DNA from: Bacteroidota bacterium
Lineage (GTDB): Bacteria; Bacteroidota; Bacteroidia; AKYH767-A; 2013-40CM-41-45
Direction: 5' to 3'
NCBI GenBank assembly: GCA_016721305.1
Contig: JADKIH010000003.1
Location: 289,125 to 353,124, forward strand
DNA: 64,000 nt
Shown: positions 37,317-46,570 of the stretch, piece after piece
Layout: each line of letters opens with the position of its first letter
Numbering within the stretch: the stretch's first letter is position 1
Notes under the pieces: model-generated
Database searches by the model: none
Seen by the model: the letters and a program-made list of their open reading frames with translations, nothing else
Told to the model about the DNA's origin: nothing
Translations under genes and position numbers: made by a program

Positions 37317-39299
37317 ATGCGACTTATATTACTTTCTCTACTGATTTTAACGGGATCGGCTTATGTGCGGGCCGAGGGCAACGGAAGCGATAAGCCCGAC
37401 TCTATCCCTTTTTATGAAATGACGCTGGAACAGCTAATGAACGTTAGCGTCTCTGTTGCGTCTGATTTGCCTATGACAAACCGGGAATCACCCGGAATCG
37501 TTAGCGTTATTACACAGGAAGAAATCCGAAAATCAGGTGCGCACGACCTGATTCAGGTACTTCAGAGCGTTCCCGGCTTCGATTTTGGATTTGATGTGGA
37601 AGGCATTGTAGGCGTTTCTGTTCGCGGAAACTGGGGACACGAGGGTAAGGTCCTGATGCTTTGGGACGGAATGGAGATGAACGAAGACCTTTATTCAACA
37701 CTTCAGTTTGGAGGGCATTATCCGCTTGGTTTGATTAAACGAATTGAAATTATTCGCGGTCCGGGCAGCGCGATGTACGGAGCAAATGCCGAATATGCCG
37801 TTATCAATATCATCACCGAGACATCGGAGCTCAACGGTATTGCATCGAGTGTTTCGGCTTCTACTTATGAAAACACACTTTCAGGACAAGAGACATCTTT
37901 TGCCATTGGGAAGAAGATTGAAGACGGAAGAGTAAACTTTTCTGCATCGATCATCGATTCGAAAAGAAGCAATCAGCGTTATATCGACAATTTCGGAAGC
38001 GGTTATTCAATGGCCGATTATTCCGGTTTGAATTCTACGCAATTCAAGCTTGAATACGTTAAGAAGGGTTTTTCACTGACTGGCTTATGCGACAATTATG
38101 TCGTGAAAGAACGCGACGGATACGAAGCTATTTATCTTCGTTCATACGAAAATACTTTTTTCACTTCGAAATATGTTGCTAAGTACGATATCAGCTTAGA
38201 CAGATTAAAAATAACACCCGGACTTAAGTTTGCCTATAGCAAACCATGGTATCTCGACAGCAATGAGCCCGACGATAATTATGTTCCATTTAAAACATCT
38301 TTAAGCAAAGGAACGGCGTTTACGAATATTACCTATGAGCCAAATGCCATGTGGAGTGTTATTGCCGGCGCACAATACTCCAAATTACAGGCGAATGATT
38401 TGCTCGATTCATCCTATTTCAGCAATGGTAAAAAAGTGTTTGGAATGGAGAATGCGAACGCATATGCTCAGGCGATTTACAAAAGCAAAATTGCGAATAT
38501 TATTATTGGCGGACGCTTTAATCACAATCAGTATTACGGACAAAAGTTCGTTCCACGGTTAGGGCTAACCCGAATTTGGGATAAGTTCCACGTGAAAGCT
38601 CTGTTTAGTCAGGCTTTCCGAGCGCCATCGGTTGAGAACATCAATTTTAATCCTGACATAAAATCGGAGAGTACCACTTTCGTGGAACTTGAGTTTGGTT
38701 TTAAAGTAACTCAACATTCTTATTTAACCGTTAACACATTTGATATTACTACGAAAGACGCGATTGTATATTACTACAACGAGTTTAGTGAAGACGATTA
38801 CCGAAATGAGACGACAACAGGCAGCCGGGGATTTGAGGTAGAATATAAGTGGAAGACCAAGAAGTGGTTTTTCAACATGAATTATTCATACTACACGACA
38901 GCAGGTCATCCTGTGATTGATGCGTATCGTGTTCCGGGACATAGCGACATTCTTCTCGCTTTTCCGAATCATAAAATTCACGCTACTGCCAGCTACAACT
39001 TCTTCGGGAAGTGGAGTGTTACTCCATCGCTCTCGTATTTATCGAAGCGGTACTCTGTTATCACAAACGAAAATTCCGAGGAAACCCTCATTTCATACAA
39101 TCCGGCGTTATATCTGAACATCAACATCAGCGCAGAGAACATTCTTGCAAAAGGATTGTCGCTCGGTTTGGCTTGTCATAACGCTACCGACGAAAGCGCT
39201 TACTACATTCAGCCGTATGCAAACAATCACGCTACGGTTCCGGCAGGAGGAAGAGAGTACACTATTAGTCTGCATTACAATTTATCATTCAACAAATAA
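37317..39299 (+). CDS. TonB-dependent outer-membrane receptor
   Basis: 660 residues with a signal peptide (MRLILLSLLILTGSAYVRA). A short segment YEMTLEQLMNVSVSVAS resembles the start of receptors whose text reads 'SLEDLMNVEVTSVSK'. The plug domain (residues ~50-165) has VSVRGNWG and RIEIIRGPGSAMYGANAEYAVINIIT, and a C-terminal 22-strand barrel ends in YTISLHYNLSFNK. It lacks the carboxypeptidase-like N-terminal domain and is not followed by SusD, so it is not a SusC-type glycan importer. A YfiR-like protein and a hybrid kinase follow directly, which suggests a signalling rather than purely uptake role. Confidence 0.92.
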   Translation: MRLILLSLLILTGSAYVRAEGNGSDKPDSIPFYEMTLEQLMNVSVSVASDLPMTNRESPGIVSVITQEEIRKSGAHDLIQVLQSVPGFDFGFDVEGIVGVSVRGNWGHEGKVLMLWDGMEMNEDLYSTLQFGGHYPLGLIKRIEIIRGPGSAMYGANAEYAVINIITETSELNGIASSVSASTYENTLSGQETSFAIGKKIEDGRVNFSASIIDSKRSNQRYIDNFGSGYSMADYSGLNSTQFKLEYVKKGFSLTGLCDNYVVKERDGYEAIYLRSYENTFFTSKYVAKYDISLDRLKITPGLKFAYSKPWYLDSNEPDDNYVPFKTSLSKGTAFTNITYEPNAMWSVIAGAQYSKLQANDLLDSSYFSNGKKVFGMENANAYAQAIYKSKIANIIIGGRFNHNQYYGQKFVPRLGLTRIWDKFHVKALFSQAFRAPSVENINFNPDIKSESTTFVELEFGFKVTQHSYLTVNTFDITTKDAIVYYYNEFSEDDYRNETTTGSRGFEVEYKWKTKKWFFNMNYSYYTTAGHPVIDAYRVPGHSDILLAFPNHKIHATASYNFFGKWSVTPSLSYLSKRYSVITNENSEETLISYNPALYLNINISAENILAKGLSLGLACHNATDESAYYIQPYANNHATVPAGGREYTISLHYNLSFNK

Positions 39300-39304
39300 A
39301 GACA

Positions 39305-39844
39305 TTGTTTAATAGAATAGTCATAGCTGCACGTTTCAAAAGCCTGATCGTAATGATCTGGCTGATGGCTACTGCATTCCGTATCGGTTATACCGACGGA
39401 AATGAGTATTCTATTAAGGCTATGTTCCTTCTTAATTTCATGAAGTATGTTGAATGGCCGGCAGAAAACAATCAAGGCACATTCAGAATTGGTGTTGTAG
39501 GAGATTCGGAAATTTCCGAATCGCTTTTGCAAATGATTGCTCAGAAGCAGGGAGACTCACGCAGAATCGAAGTTGTTAAACTCGGTTCAGGCAATCAGCC
39601 TTATTGCCAGATGGTCTTCGTTTCTCATACAGAGAACAGCAGAGTTGATGAATGGATAAAAAAACTTGGCGCAAAAGGAGTACTTATTGTTACCGAAGAT
39701 TTAAAACTGAATACCGGTTCAGCCGCCATCAATCTCATTACAGTAGATAATAAAATACGTTTCGAAATAAATCAAAGTGCGCTTCGAGTGAGTAACTTAA
39801 AAGTTTCCTCAAGGCTCACCGAATTAGCTATTAATGTCCGATAG
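39305..39844 (+). CDS. YfiR/DUF4154-family periplasmic protein
   Basis: 179 residues from TTG 39305. A hydrophobic N-terminal stretch (SLIVMIWLMATAFRI) acts as export signal. Then come the family's signature YSIKAMFLLNFMKYVEWP and the C-terminal GVLIVTEDLKLNTGSAAINLITVDNKIRFEIN. In Pseudomonas, YfiR is a periplasmic repressor of the diguanylate cyclase YfiN. Here no GGDEF protein is present, and the next gene is a membrane hybrid histidine kinase. The gene starts five bases after the receptor's stop and ends eight bases before the kinase, so it probably links receptor and kinase in the periplasm. Confidence 0.85.
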   Translation: MFNRIVIAARFKSLIVMIWLMATAFRIGYTDGNEYSIKAMFLLNFMKYVEWPAENNQGTFRIGVVGDSEISESLLQMIAQKQGDSRRIEVVKLGSGNQPYCQMVFVSHTENSRVDEWIKKLGAKGVLIVTEDLKLNTGSAAINLITVDNKIRFEINQSALRVSNLKVSSRLTELAINVR

Positions 39845-39852
39845 TACACATC

Positions 39853-42800
39853 ATGAAGAATAAGTCGTATAAAATTGATCTTGAAATTTACATTGTATTT
39901 GTCCTTGTAATCGGTATTTCCGTTTTCAATGCTATTTACAGTTCCATTAATATTTCAAAAAACCAGGAGTACACTGCCAAAATTATGACAGTCGACATTC
40001 CTTCGCTTCAAACGTTGGAGAATATGAACCTTTTGGTTACCCGATCAAAGATGTACACGACAAACTGGGTGTATCTGCAAAGCAATCGCGATGAAAAGGA
40101 AAAGCTTAGGACACTTCATTCAATAGAGTATCCGCAACTGAAAGGCACTTTACTGGGATTGATGAGTGAATGGAAGGACAAGGACGACGTTGACACAATG
40201 AAGCAGGTTTTTGCCGAATTTGATAAGCTGATCATTACGCAAAAGCACATTATGGGTACGCTGGTTTCGTTCGACGACTACGAAGATCCTGTAAAGCGAT
40301 TTGCATCGGAAGAGCTTGTTGAAAATTAGATTTTACCACAGAGTGCAAATATTATTACCGAGTTAAATAACGTGATTCTTAAGAAGAAGAATCGCGCCGA
40401 CTTACTTCACGCCGAAATGAGCGCAAGTTCACGAGCATTGATGTGGAGTTTATTGGGAATTGCGATTTTGATCGTTATCGTTATCCTCGTTGCTGTATTT
40501 TATATGTCGAATCACATTATCGTGCCGACGATGAAGTTGCGAAACTACATTATGCAGATGGGTAAGGGAGAAATACCGGAAATGAACCTGACGCCGGCCA
40601 ACAATGCGATCGGGCAAATGACGGAAGCCGTGAAAGTACTTGCCGAAAGTTTGAAAGGCACCGCGCAGTTTGCGCACGCCATCGGTGAGGGTAATCTGAG
40701 CGGAGAGTTTCAGCCATTGAGTGAAAACGATGAATTAGGAAATGCGCTTATTCAAATGCAAGTGAGCTTGCGTATGGCCGACGAAGAGAACCGTCAGCGC
40801 CATTGGGTGAGTTCTCGAACAGAAAAGATTAACGAAGTACTTCGTGAGAATACCGACGATATCAACAAATTAAGTGATGCCATTATTTCCACAATGGTGA
40901 AATATCTGAGCGCTTGTCACGGTGCATTATATTTACTCGAGGACACAGCCGATGATACAAAAGGCAAGATCATTTTGCATGGCAGCTATGCGATGGATAA
41001 TCGCAGTAAGACGCGTGCCGTTATTGAATACGGTGATGGACTTATCGGGCAAGTTGTGAAGGACGGAGAGCCGGTTTATCTGAAAAACGTTCCTGCTTCG
41101 TTTTCACAAATTACTACCGGAACAGGTAGTATGCCGGCAACGCATTTAGTTATTATTCCTCTTAAACACCACGATAAAGTGTACGGTGCTGTAGAGTTGG
41201 CAGGATTCCAGGAGTTTCAAACATTCGAGATTGGATTCATCAAGAGTATTGGAGAAACCATTGGTTCTACCATAGCTTCCGTTGTTGCTAATACGATGAC
41301 GAAGCGACTTCTCGAAGAGACAAGAAAACAAGCTGCGCGATTGAGTACACAAGAAGAGCAATTACGTCAGACGAATGAGGAATTATCGCATCAGTCGAAA
41401 TTATTGCAAGCTTCTGAAGAAGAGCTCAAGCAGTCGAATATGGAAATGAAGAATAAGGCGCGCGAGCTTCAACATAAGAATGAGATTCTGGAACAGGCGC
41501 GAGAAGCATTGAGCATTAAAGCAAAAGAGCTTGAAATGAACAACCGCTACAAGTCGGAATTCCTTGCGAATATGTCGCACGAGTTGCGTACGCCATTGAA
41601 TAGTGTATTGATTCTTGCCAAGCTTTTAGCTGAGAACAAATCAAAGAACTTAACCGATAAGCAAGCCGAATATGCGCGTGTAATTCATAAGTCGGGTTCG
41701 GATTTATTGACACTTATCAACGATATTCTCGACTTATCAAAAATTGAAGCCGGTAAAATCGAGCTGATTCCTGAGGATGCTAACATTGCCGTTATCAGAA
41801 ATGATATCAAGTCATTGTTTAATGAAATTGCGAACGAGAAAGAAATTGATTTCGTCGTTGAAAGTCACGCCGATTTACCTGAATCGTTTGTAACCGACCG
41901 ATTGCGTTTAGAGCAGATCATTAAGAATTTGTTGTCGAACGCCTTCAAATTCACACCGGCGAAAGGAAATATTACTCTCAGAATAAAACGTCCGGAGAGA
42001 TCCACACTATTCAGCAATCCAACTCTTCAGAAATCGAAGAACATTGTTGAGTTTTCGGTAACGGATACCGGTATAGGTATTCCGGCTGAGAAGCAAGCAT
42101 TGATTTTTGAAGCCTTTCAACAAGCCGACGGATCCACCAGTCGTCGTTATGGCGGAACAGGTTTAGGTTTATCGATCAGCAAAATGCTTGTATCGATGCT
42201 TGGAGGAGAAATGCAATTAGTCAGTGAACAAGGAAAAGGAAGTACATTCTTCGTATACCTGCCTTTAGAACACAATTTGCTTAGTGAAACAAGCGGAAAT
42301 CAAACATCAACTCCAACGGTTACAGGTGCTATTTCGTCATTTGTAATGCCGGAAGACGATCGCGCTTCCGTGCGCTTAGGCGATAAATTTGTTTTGATTG
42401 TCGAGGAGGATATGAATTTTGCGCACGTCCTGATGGATATGGCGCATGAGAAAAACTACAAAGCCATTCTCACTACAAAAGCAGACGAAGGTTTGACATT
42501 TGCAGAGAGAATGACACCATCGGCCATTATCATGGACATGGAGAATCCGAATAATGAAAAGGAAGCAGTTTTGAGCCGAATAAAGGCGCACAACTCACTC
42601 AGTAAAATTCCTATTCACCTGATGTCGTCTGTCGAAAAGCGACGCAACTCAGTTGACGTAGGCGCTACTGCATATTTAAGGAAACCCCTCGACAAAAAAG
42701 ATCTTGACGACGCCTTTAGTTCCATCGATAAATCCATTCAGAAAGATCTGAAGAAAGTTCTGGTGATTGAAGATGCGAAATTGCACCAGGAAATCATTAG

Positions 42801-43560
42801 AAATCTGATGATGTCGAATTATAAGAACACACAAGTATTCATTTCGCCGACGGCAGCTGATGCTCGAGAGAAGATGGAGACAGAGCGATTCGATTGCATC
42901 ATTTTGGATCTCGATTTAGGTAACGGTCCGGAAGAAGGCAGCGCATTGCTTGAGCAGATTAAGTCGACTACGGAGACACATCACATTCCTGTAATTGTGT
43001 TTACCGGTACCGACATTGATTCTATGAACGGTGAAACGTTACGAGGATTATCGGAAGCTATTATTGCAAAAGACGGAGAATCGCTCGATCGTTTGATGAA
43101 AGAGACGGAATCGTTTTTAAGTGCAATCAACGATAAGGAACAATCCCCTACTCCGGAGATGCCGGAATTCATGCACAACATGCTTGAAGGAAAGCGCGTA
43201 CTCCTGGCCGACGACGATATGCGAAATATTTATGCTTTGACGAGTGTTTTGGAAAGCCATAAGATGACGGTTATTCCGGCTACTAACGGAAAAGAAGCCC
43301 TACAGAAGCTTGTCAAATACCCGGATATCGATATCGTACTTATGGATATTATGATGCCGGAAATGGACGGTTATCAGGCCATGCAGGAAATAAGAAACAT
43401 GGATATGTTTAAGACCATTCCAATTATCGCTTTAACTGCGAAAGCCATGATTGGCGATCGCGAGAAGTGCTTGCAATGCGGAGCATCGGATTATATCTCA
43501 AAGCCCGTAAATATGGACCATCTCTTTTCACTCATGAGAGTTTGGTTATATAAAGAATGA
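39853..43560 (+). CDS. membrane hybrid histidine kinase with three receivers, interrupted by in-frame TAG
   Basis: The frame runs 39853-43560 (1,235 codons) with one internal TAG at 40327-40329 and no frame change. In order: TM1 (residues ~9-30); a helical periplasmic sensor; TM2 (LLGIAILIVIVILVAVFYM); HAMP; GAF (~345-490); a long coiled coil; HisKA (SHELRTPLNSVL); HATPase (GGTGLGLSISKML); and three receivers with acceptor Asp in IIMDMENP, IILDLDLG and VLMDIMMP. The TAG falls in the sensor domain just before TM2. The downstream part has an unsuitable N-terminus as a free protein, so the two pieces are one gene. Sequencing error, recent nonsense mutation or stop readthrough are the options. 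CheR follows. Confidence 0.88.
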
Positions 43561-43608
43561 CACAAATAATGATCGCTATACATACTTTGAAATTTTACAC
43601 ACACACCA

Positions 43609-44412
43609 ATGAATTCTATTACCCCTTACATCGATATTTTATCGAAAGAGTCGCATGTTGATTTTTCTCAATACACAGAGATGACAATTAACCGAAAACT
43701 GGAAGAGTTTATTACGGATGAAAAGATTATTTCTCCGGAGGAATTCCGTACGAAGTTCACTACCGACAAAATGTTTCACATGAAACTATTGGAAGGACTG
43801 ACCGTTCGGTATACAGAACTTTTTCGCGACCATGAATTTTACATGGCATTACGTTATCAAGTCCTCCCCTATCTTTCTACCTTTTCGGGTTTGAGAATCT
43901 GGAGTGCCGGGTGCAGTACCGGAGAAGAAGCCTATTCACTTGCAATTTTGCTGGACGAATATGGCTTATTGGAAAACACGACTATAGTTGCCACGGATGT
44001 TAATCCGGCTAATATCGAATATGGTAAGTTAGGCCAATATTCAACTCACCGTATTAGAGAGTACACGCGCAATTATGTGAATAGCGGAGGCCGATCTCAA
44101 TTAGGTAAGTATTATTCTGTACGCGGAGGTTCAATTGAATTCGGGGAAAGGCTAAAGAAGCACATACAGTTTCAGCAGCATGACTTGGTTAAAGACGAAG
44201 CGCCGGGAAGTTTCGACCTCGTATTGTGCCGCAACGTGATGATTTATTTCTCCCATGCATTGCAAACAGCAGTAACGGCCCGCTTAGCCGGTGGTGTTCG
44301 TTGCTATGGCTATTTAGCTGTCGGAATGCAGGAAAGTCTCGTAAATAAGGCCCATCAATTGACGGCTATCGACAACGATTATCAAATTTATCGCAAAGTT
44401 CATAAAGTGTAA
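43609..44412 (+). CDS. cheR: CheR-type protein-glutamate methyltransferase
   Basis: 267 residues. An N-terminal helical CheR_N domain (residues ~15-70) is followed by the SAM-binding Rossmann domain with IWSAGCSTGEEAYSLAI, the acidic loop IVATDVNPANIEYG and DLVLCRNVMIYFS. CheR methylates Glu residues on chemoreceptors. No methyl-accepting receptor, CheA, CheW or CheB is in the window. The only receptor-like partner is the hybrid kinase just upstream, whose HAMP and coiled-coil region might be the target (inference). It lies 48 bases after the kinase stop. Confidence 0.92.
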   Translation: MNSITPYIDILSKESHVDFSQYTEMTINRKLEEFITDEKIISPEEFRTKFTTDKMFHMKLLEGLTVRYTELFRDHEFYMALRYQVLPYLSTFSGLRIWSAGCSTGEEAYSLAILLDEYGLLENTTIVATDVNPANIEYGKLGQYSTHRIREYTRNYVNSGGRSQLGKYYSVRGGSIEFGERLKKHIQFQQHDLVKDEAPGSFDLVLCRNVMIYFSHALQTAVTARLAGGVRCYGYLAVGMQESLVNKAHQLTAIDNDYQIYRKVHKV

Positions 44413-44487
44413 GGTTCATACTTAGATTTCTGACCAATGACACAATACAATTGTAATATTGATTAACCACACACAAGATAAAATTTC

Positions 44488-45621
44488 ATGATTTCCTCTA
44501 TTGTAACTGATCGTTCAACTGAAACCCCTGCTGTAAAGAAGGAGGTTGTTAATATTTTATTAGTTGATGATCGTCCGGAAAATTTGATTTCACTGGAGAG
44601 TATGCTCGAGAGTGAAGGTAGAAACATTATAAAAGCCAACTCAGGAAATGAAGCTTTGAAAATTGCTTTAGAGAATGAAATTGCATTGATACTGCTCGAT
44701 GTGCAGATGCCGGATATGGATGGCTTTGAGGTAGCGAGATTACTGAAGGAAAATTCGCGTACGCGCGACACTGCGATTATTTTTGTGACAGCTCTCAGCA
44801 AGGATGAGAAATATACAATGCAGGGATATGAGGAAGGAGCTGTCGATTATATACACAAGCCATTAGATGTAAACATTGTTAAGGCGAAGGTTAATGTTTT
44901 TGAAAAGCTTTTCCATCAGCAGAAGGAGTTAAAGGCCTCTAACGATAAGTTGAGAAGCACAAATAAGCAACTGGACGAGTTTGTCTACATTGTTTCACAT
45001 GATTTAAAGGCACCTCTGCGCGGATTAGCGAGCTTAGCAGCCTTCCTGGAAGAGGAAATTGGCGAGAACCCTAAGCAAGAAGTGATTGATCTGATCACGA
45101 TGATGAAGAGCCGTACGGCCCGTATGCAAGGATTGATCGACGGAATCCTCCATTATTCGCGAATGGGCAACGTTACGGAGAGCAAAGAGGAAGTTGATAC
45201 TAAAGAACTGATTAACAACATTATAGACCTTTTAGGCCATCAGGACAACGTTACATTCAACGTATCTGATTCATTACCAGTGGTTTCTGCTGAGAGAATC
45301 AAATTGCACGAAGTTTTTCAGAATTTGATTTGTAATGGTATTAAGTATAACAACAAAGAAAAGGTTGTAATCAAGATTTGGCACGAGGAATATCCTGACC
45401 GTTATGAATTTTGCGTACAGGATAATGGAATCGGGATCAAGCCGGAACACCAGGAGAAGATATTTGGTATCTTCCAGACACTTGTGCCGAAGGATAAATC
45501 AGAAAGTACAGGTATTGGTTTAACGATTGTAAAGAAAATCGTGGAACAACAAGGTGGAAATATTATGATCGCATCAACTTTCGGTGAAGGATCAACATTC
45601 CGCTTCGTCTGGAGTAAGTAA
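44488..45621 (+). CDS. receiver-histidine kinase fusion
   Basis: 377 residues. An N-terminal receiver has ILLVDDRPENL, acceptor Asp in LILLDVQMPDMDG, and Lys in DYIHKPLD. A coiled coil joins it to a HisKA domain (VYIVSHDLKAPLRGL) and a HATPase (CVQDNGIGI, STGIGLTIVKK). With an N-terminal receiver and no membrane segment it is a cytosolic relay kinase, probably taking phosphate from the hybrid kinase two genes upstream. It ends the signalling cluster and shares a bidirectional terminator with the facing methyltransferase gene. No DNA-binding output is encoded in the cluster. Confidence 0.92.
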   Translation: MISSIVTDRSTETPAVKKEVVNILLVDDRPENLISLESMLESEGRNIIKANSGNEALKIALENEIALILLDVQMPDMDGFEVARLLKENSRTRDTAIIFVTALSKDEKYTMQGYEEGAVDYIHKPLDVNIVKAKVNVFEKLFHQQKELKASNDKLRSTNKQLDEFVYIVSHDLKAPLRGLASLAAFLEEEIGENPKQEVIDLITMMKSRTARMQGLIDGILHYSRMGNVTESKEEVDTKELINNIIDLLGHQDNVTFNVSDSLPVVSAERIKLHEVFQNLICNGIKYNNKEKVVIKIWHEEYPDRYEFCVQDNGIGIKPEHQEKIFGIFQTLVPKDKSESTGIGLTIVKKIVEQQGGNIMIASTFGEGSTFRFVWSK

Positions 45622-45642
45622 TTACCCGCTTAGCATAAACAC

Positions 45643-45676
45643 AAAAGCCTGATTGGAGAGATCCGATCAGGCTTTT
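45643..45676. terminator. bidirectional terminator between facing genes
   Basis: AAAAGCCTGAT ... ATCAGGCTTTT, an 11-bp stem that extends through a T.G pair to GGA/TCC, with T-runs on both strands. The reverse-strand methyltransferase stop codon (45667-45669) lies inside the 3' arm. Confidence 0.9.
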
Positions 45677-46551
45677 TTAAATACGTAGATTACGCTGGAG
45701 TATTTTTCCGGGTTATTGCCCGCTGCATTATTCGATTTCATGCCGGTTAAGAAAGCTTGAAGCAGTCCATTTTTTCCTCTGAGGTACTTCTCGCTCAGCA
45801 TGGACACATAAAACGAATCAAATTTCATAGGTAAAGATCGATCGAATCGGAACCCTTCCTGCTCGAAGGCTTTTTTAATCACAGGAGCAGTGAAATGATA
45901 GAGGTGTCGAGGTACATCGTACGCTGCCCAGTGCTCTTTATAATGCTTTGCATCGTACGAATTCATGTTCGGAACGGCGATAACTGCCACTCCTCCGCTT
46001 TTAAGAAGCTTATGAAGTTCTCCAATGCGTTTTTTCAGCTCGTGTACATGCTCCAATACATGCCACATCGTGATTATTTCGAACGAAGCCGGGTTTAAGG
46101 TGTTAATAGACTCCTCCCCTACTATATCGAGTTTATAATTGTCGATTGCCATCTTCCGTGCAGCAGGTGAAGGTTCTACTCCTTTAACGTTCCAGCCATT
46201 GTTTTTCGCCGCGAAAAGGAACTCACCGGTACCACAACCGATATCGAGCAGTGCTCCTTTAGATGCCAGAGAATTGATTAGTTCGACCTTCTTCTTGAGT
46301 GAATAAGAGCGAACCGTCTGGTAAACCCGGTTAATTAAGCCCGTTTTTGAATTAGAATGGCTGATATAGTCCTTACTCTCGTAGTACGGACCAATTTCGG
46401 CTGCACCGGGACGAGGGTTGGTAAAATGGAGATTGCAAGAGCTGCAGGAAACGATAGAAAAGGCCTTTTTTGAGACAGTATAGTCGATACAGTCAAGAAA
46501 TTTCTCGAATTTAGTACTGCCACAGACCGGGCAGGCATTTAGATTTTCCAT
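45667..46551 (-). CDS. class I SAM methyltransferase with N-terminal zinc ribbon
   Basis: 294 residues. The N-terminus has two Cys pairs, CPVCGS and CSSCNLHFTNPRPG, forming a zinc ribbon. A Methyltransf_23-type domain follows with the SAM motif LLDIGCGTGEFLFAAK, acidic loop VEPSP and the active-site-like WHVLEHVHE. Proteins of this layout often methylate sugars or lipids in envelope synthesis; the substrate is not evident. It lies 19 bases after mnmG, and that gap is filled exactly by a parS site. Cotranscription with mnmG is likely. Confidence 0.88.
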   Translation of the reverse strand: MENLNACPVCGSTKFEKFLDCIDYTVSKKAFSIVSCSSCNLHFTNPRPGAAEIGPYYESKDYISHSNSKTGLINRVYQTVRSYSLKKKVELINSLASKGALLDIGCGTGEFLFAAKNNGWNVKGVEPSPAARKMAIDNYKLDIVGEESINTLNPASFEIITMWHVLEHVHELKKRIGELHKLLKSGGVAVIAVPNMNSYDAKHYKEHWAAYDVPRHLYHFTAPVIKKAFEQEGFRFDRSLPMKFDSFYVSMLSEKYLRGKNGLLQAFLTGMKSNNAAGNNPEKYSSVIYVFKKA

Positions 46552-46554
46552 ATT

Positions 46555-46570
46555 TGTTCCACGTGAAACA
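46555..46570. other. parS centromere-like site (perfect match)
   Basis: TGTTCCACGTGAAACA matches the bacterial ParB-binding consensus TGTTNCACGTGAAACA at all 16 positions. It fills the 19-base gap between the mnmG stop (46571-46573) and the methyltransferase start. parS sites cluster near the replication origin, and mnmG is origin-linked in many bacteria. Confidence 0.93.

Noticed and set aside
38589..38604. parS-like CCACGTGAAA in the TonB receptor gene
   Set aside because: Three mismatches and coding.
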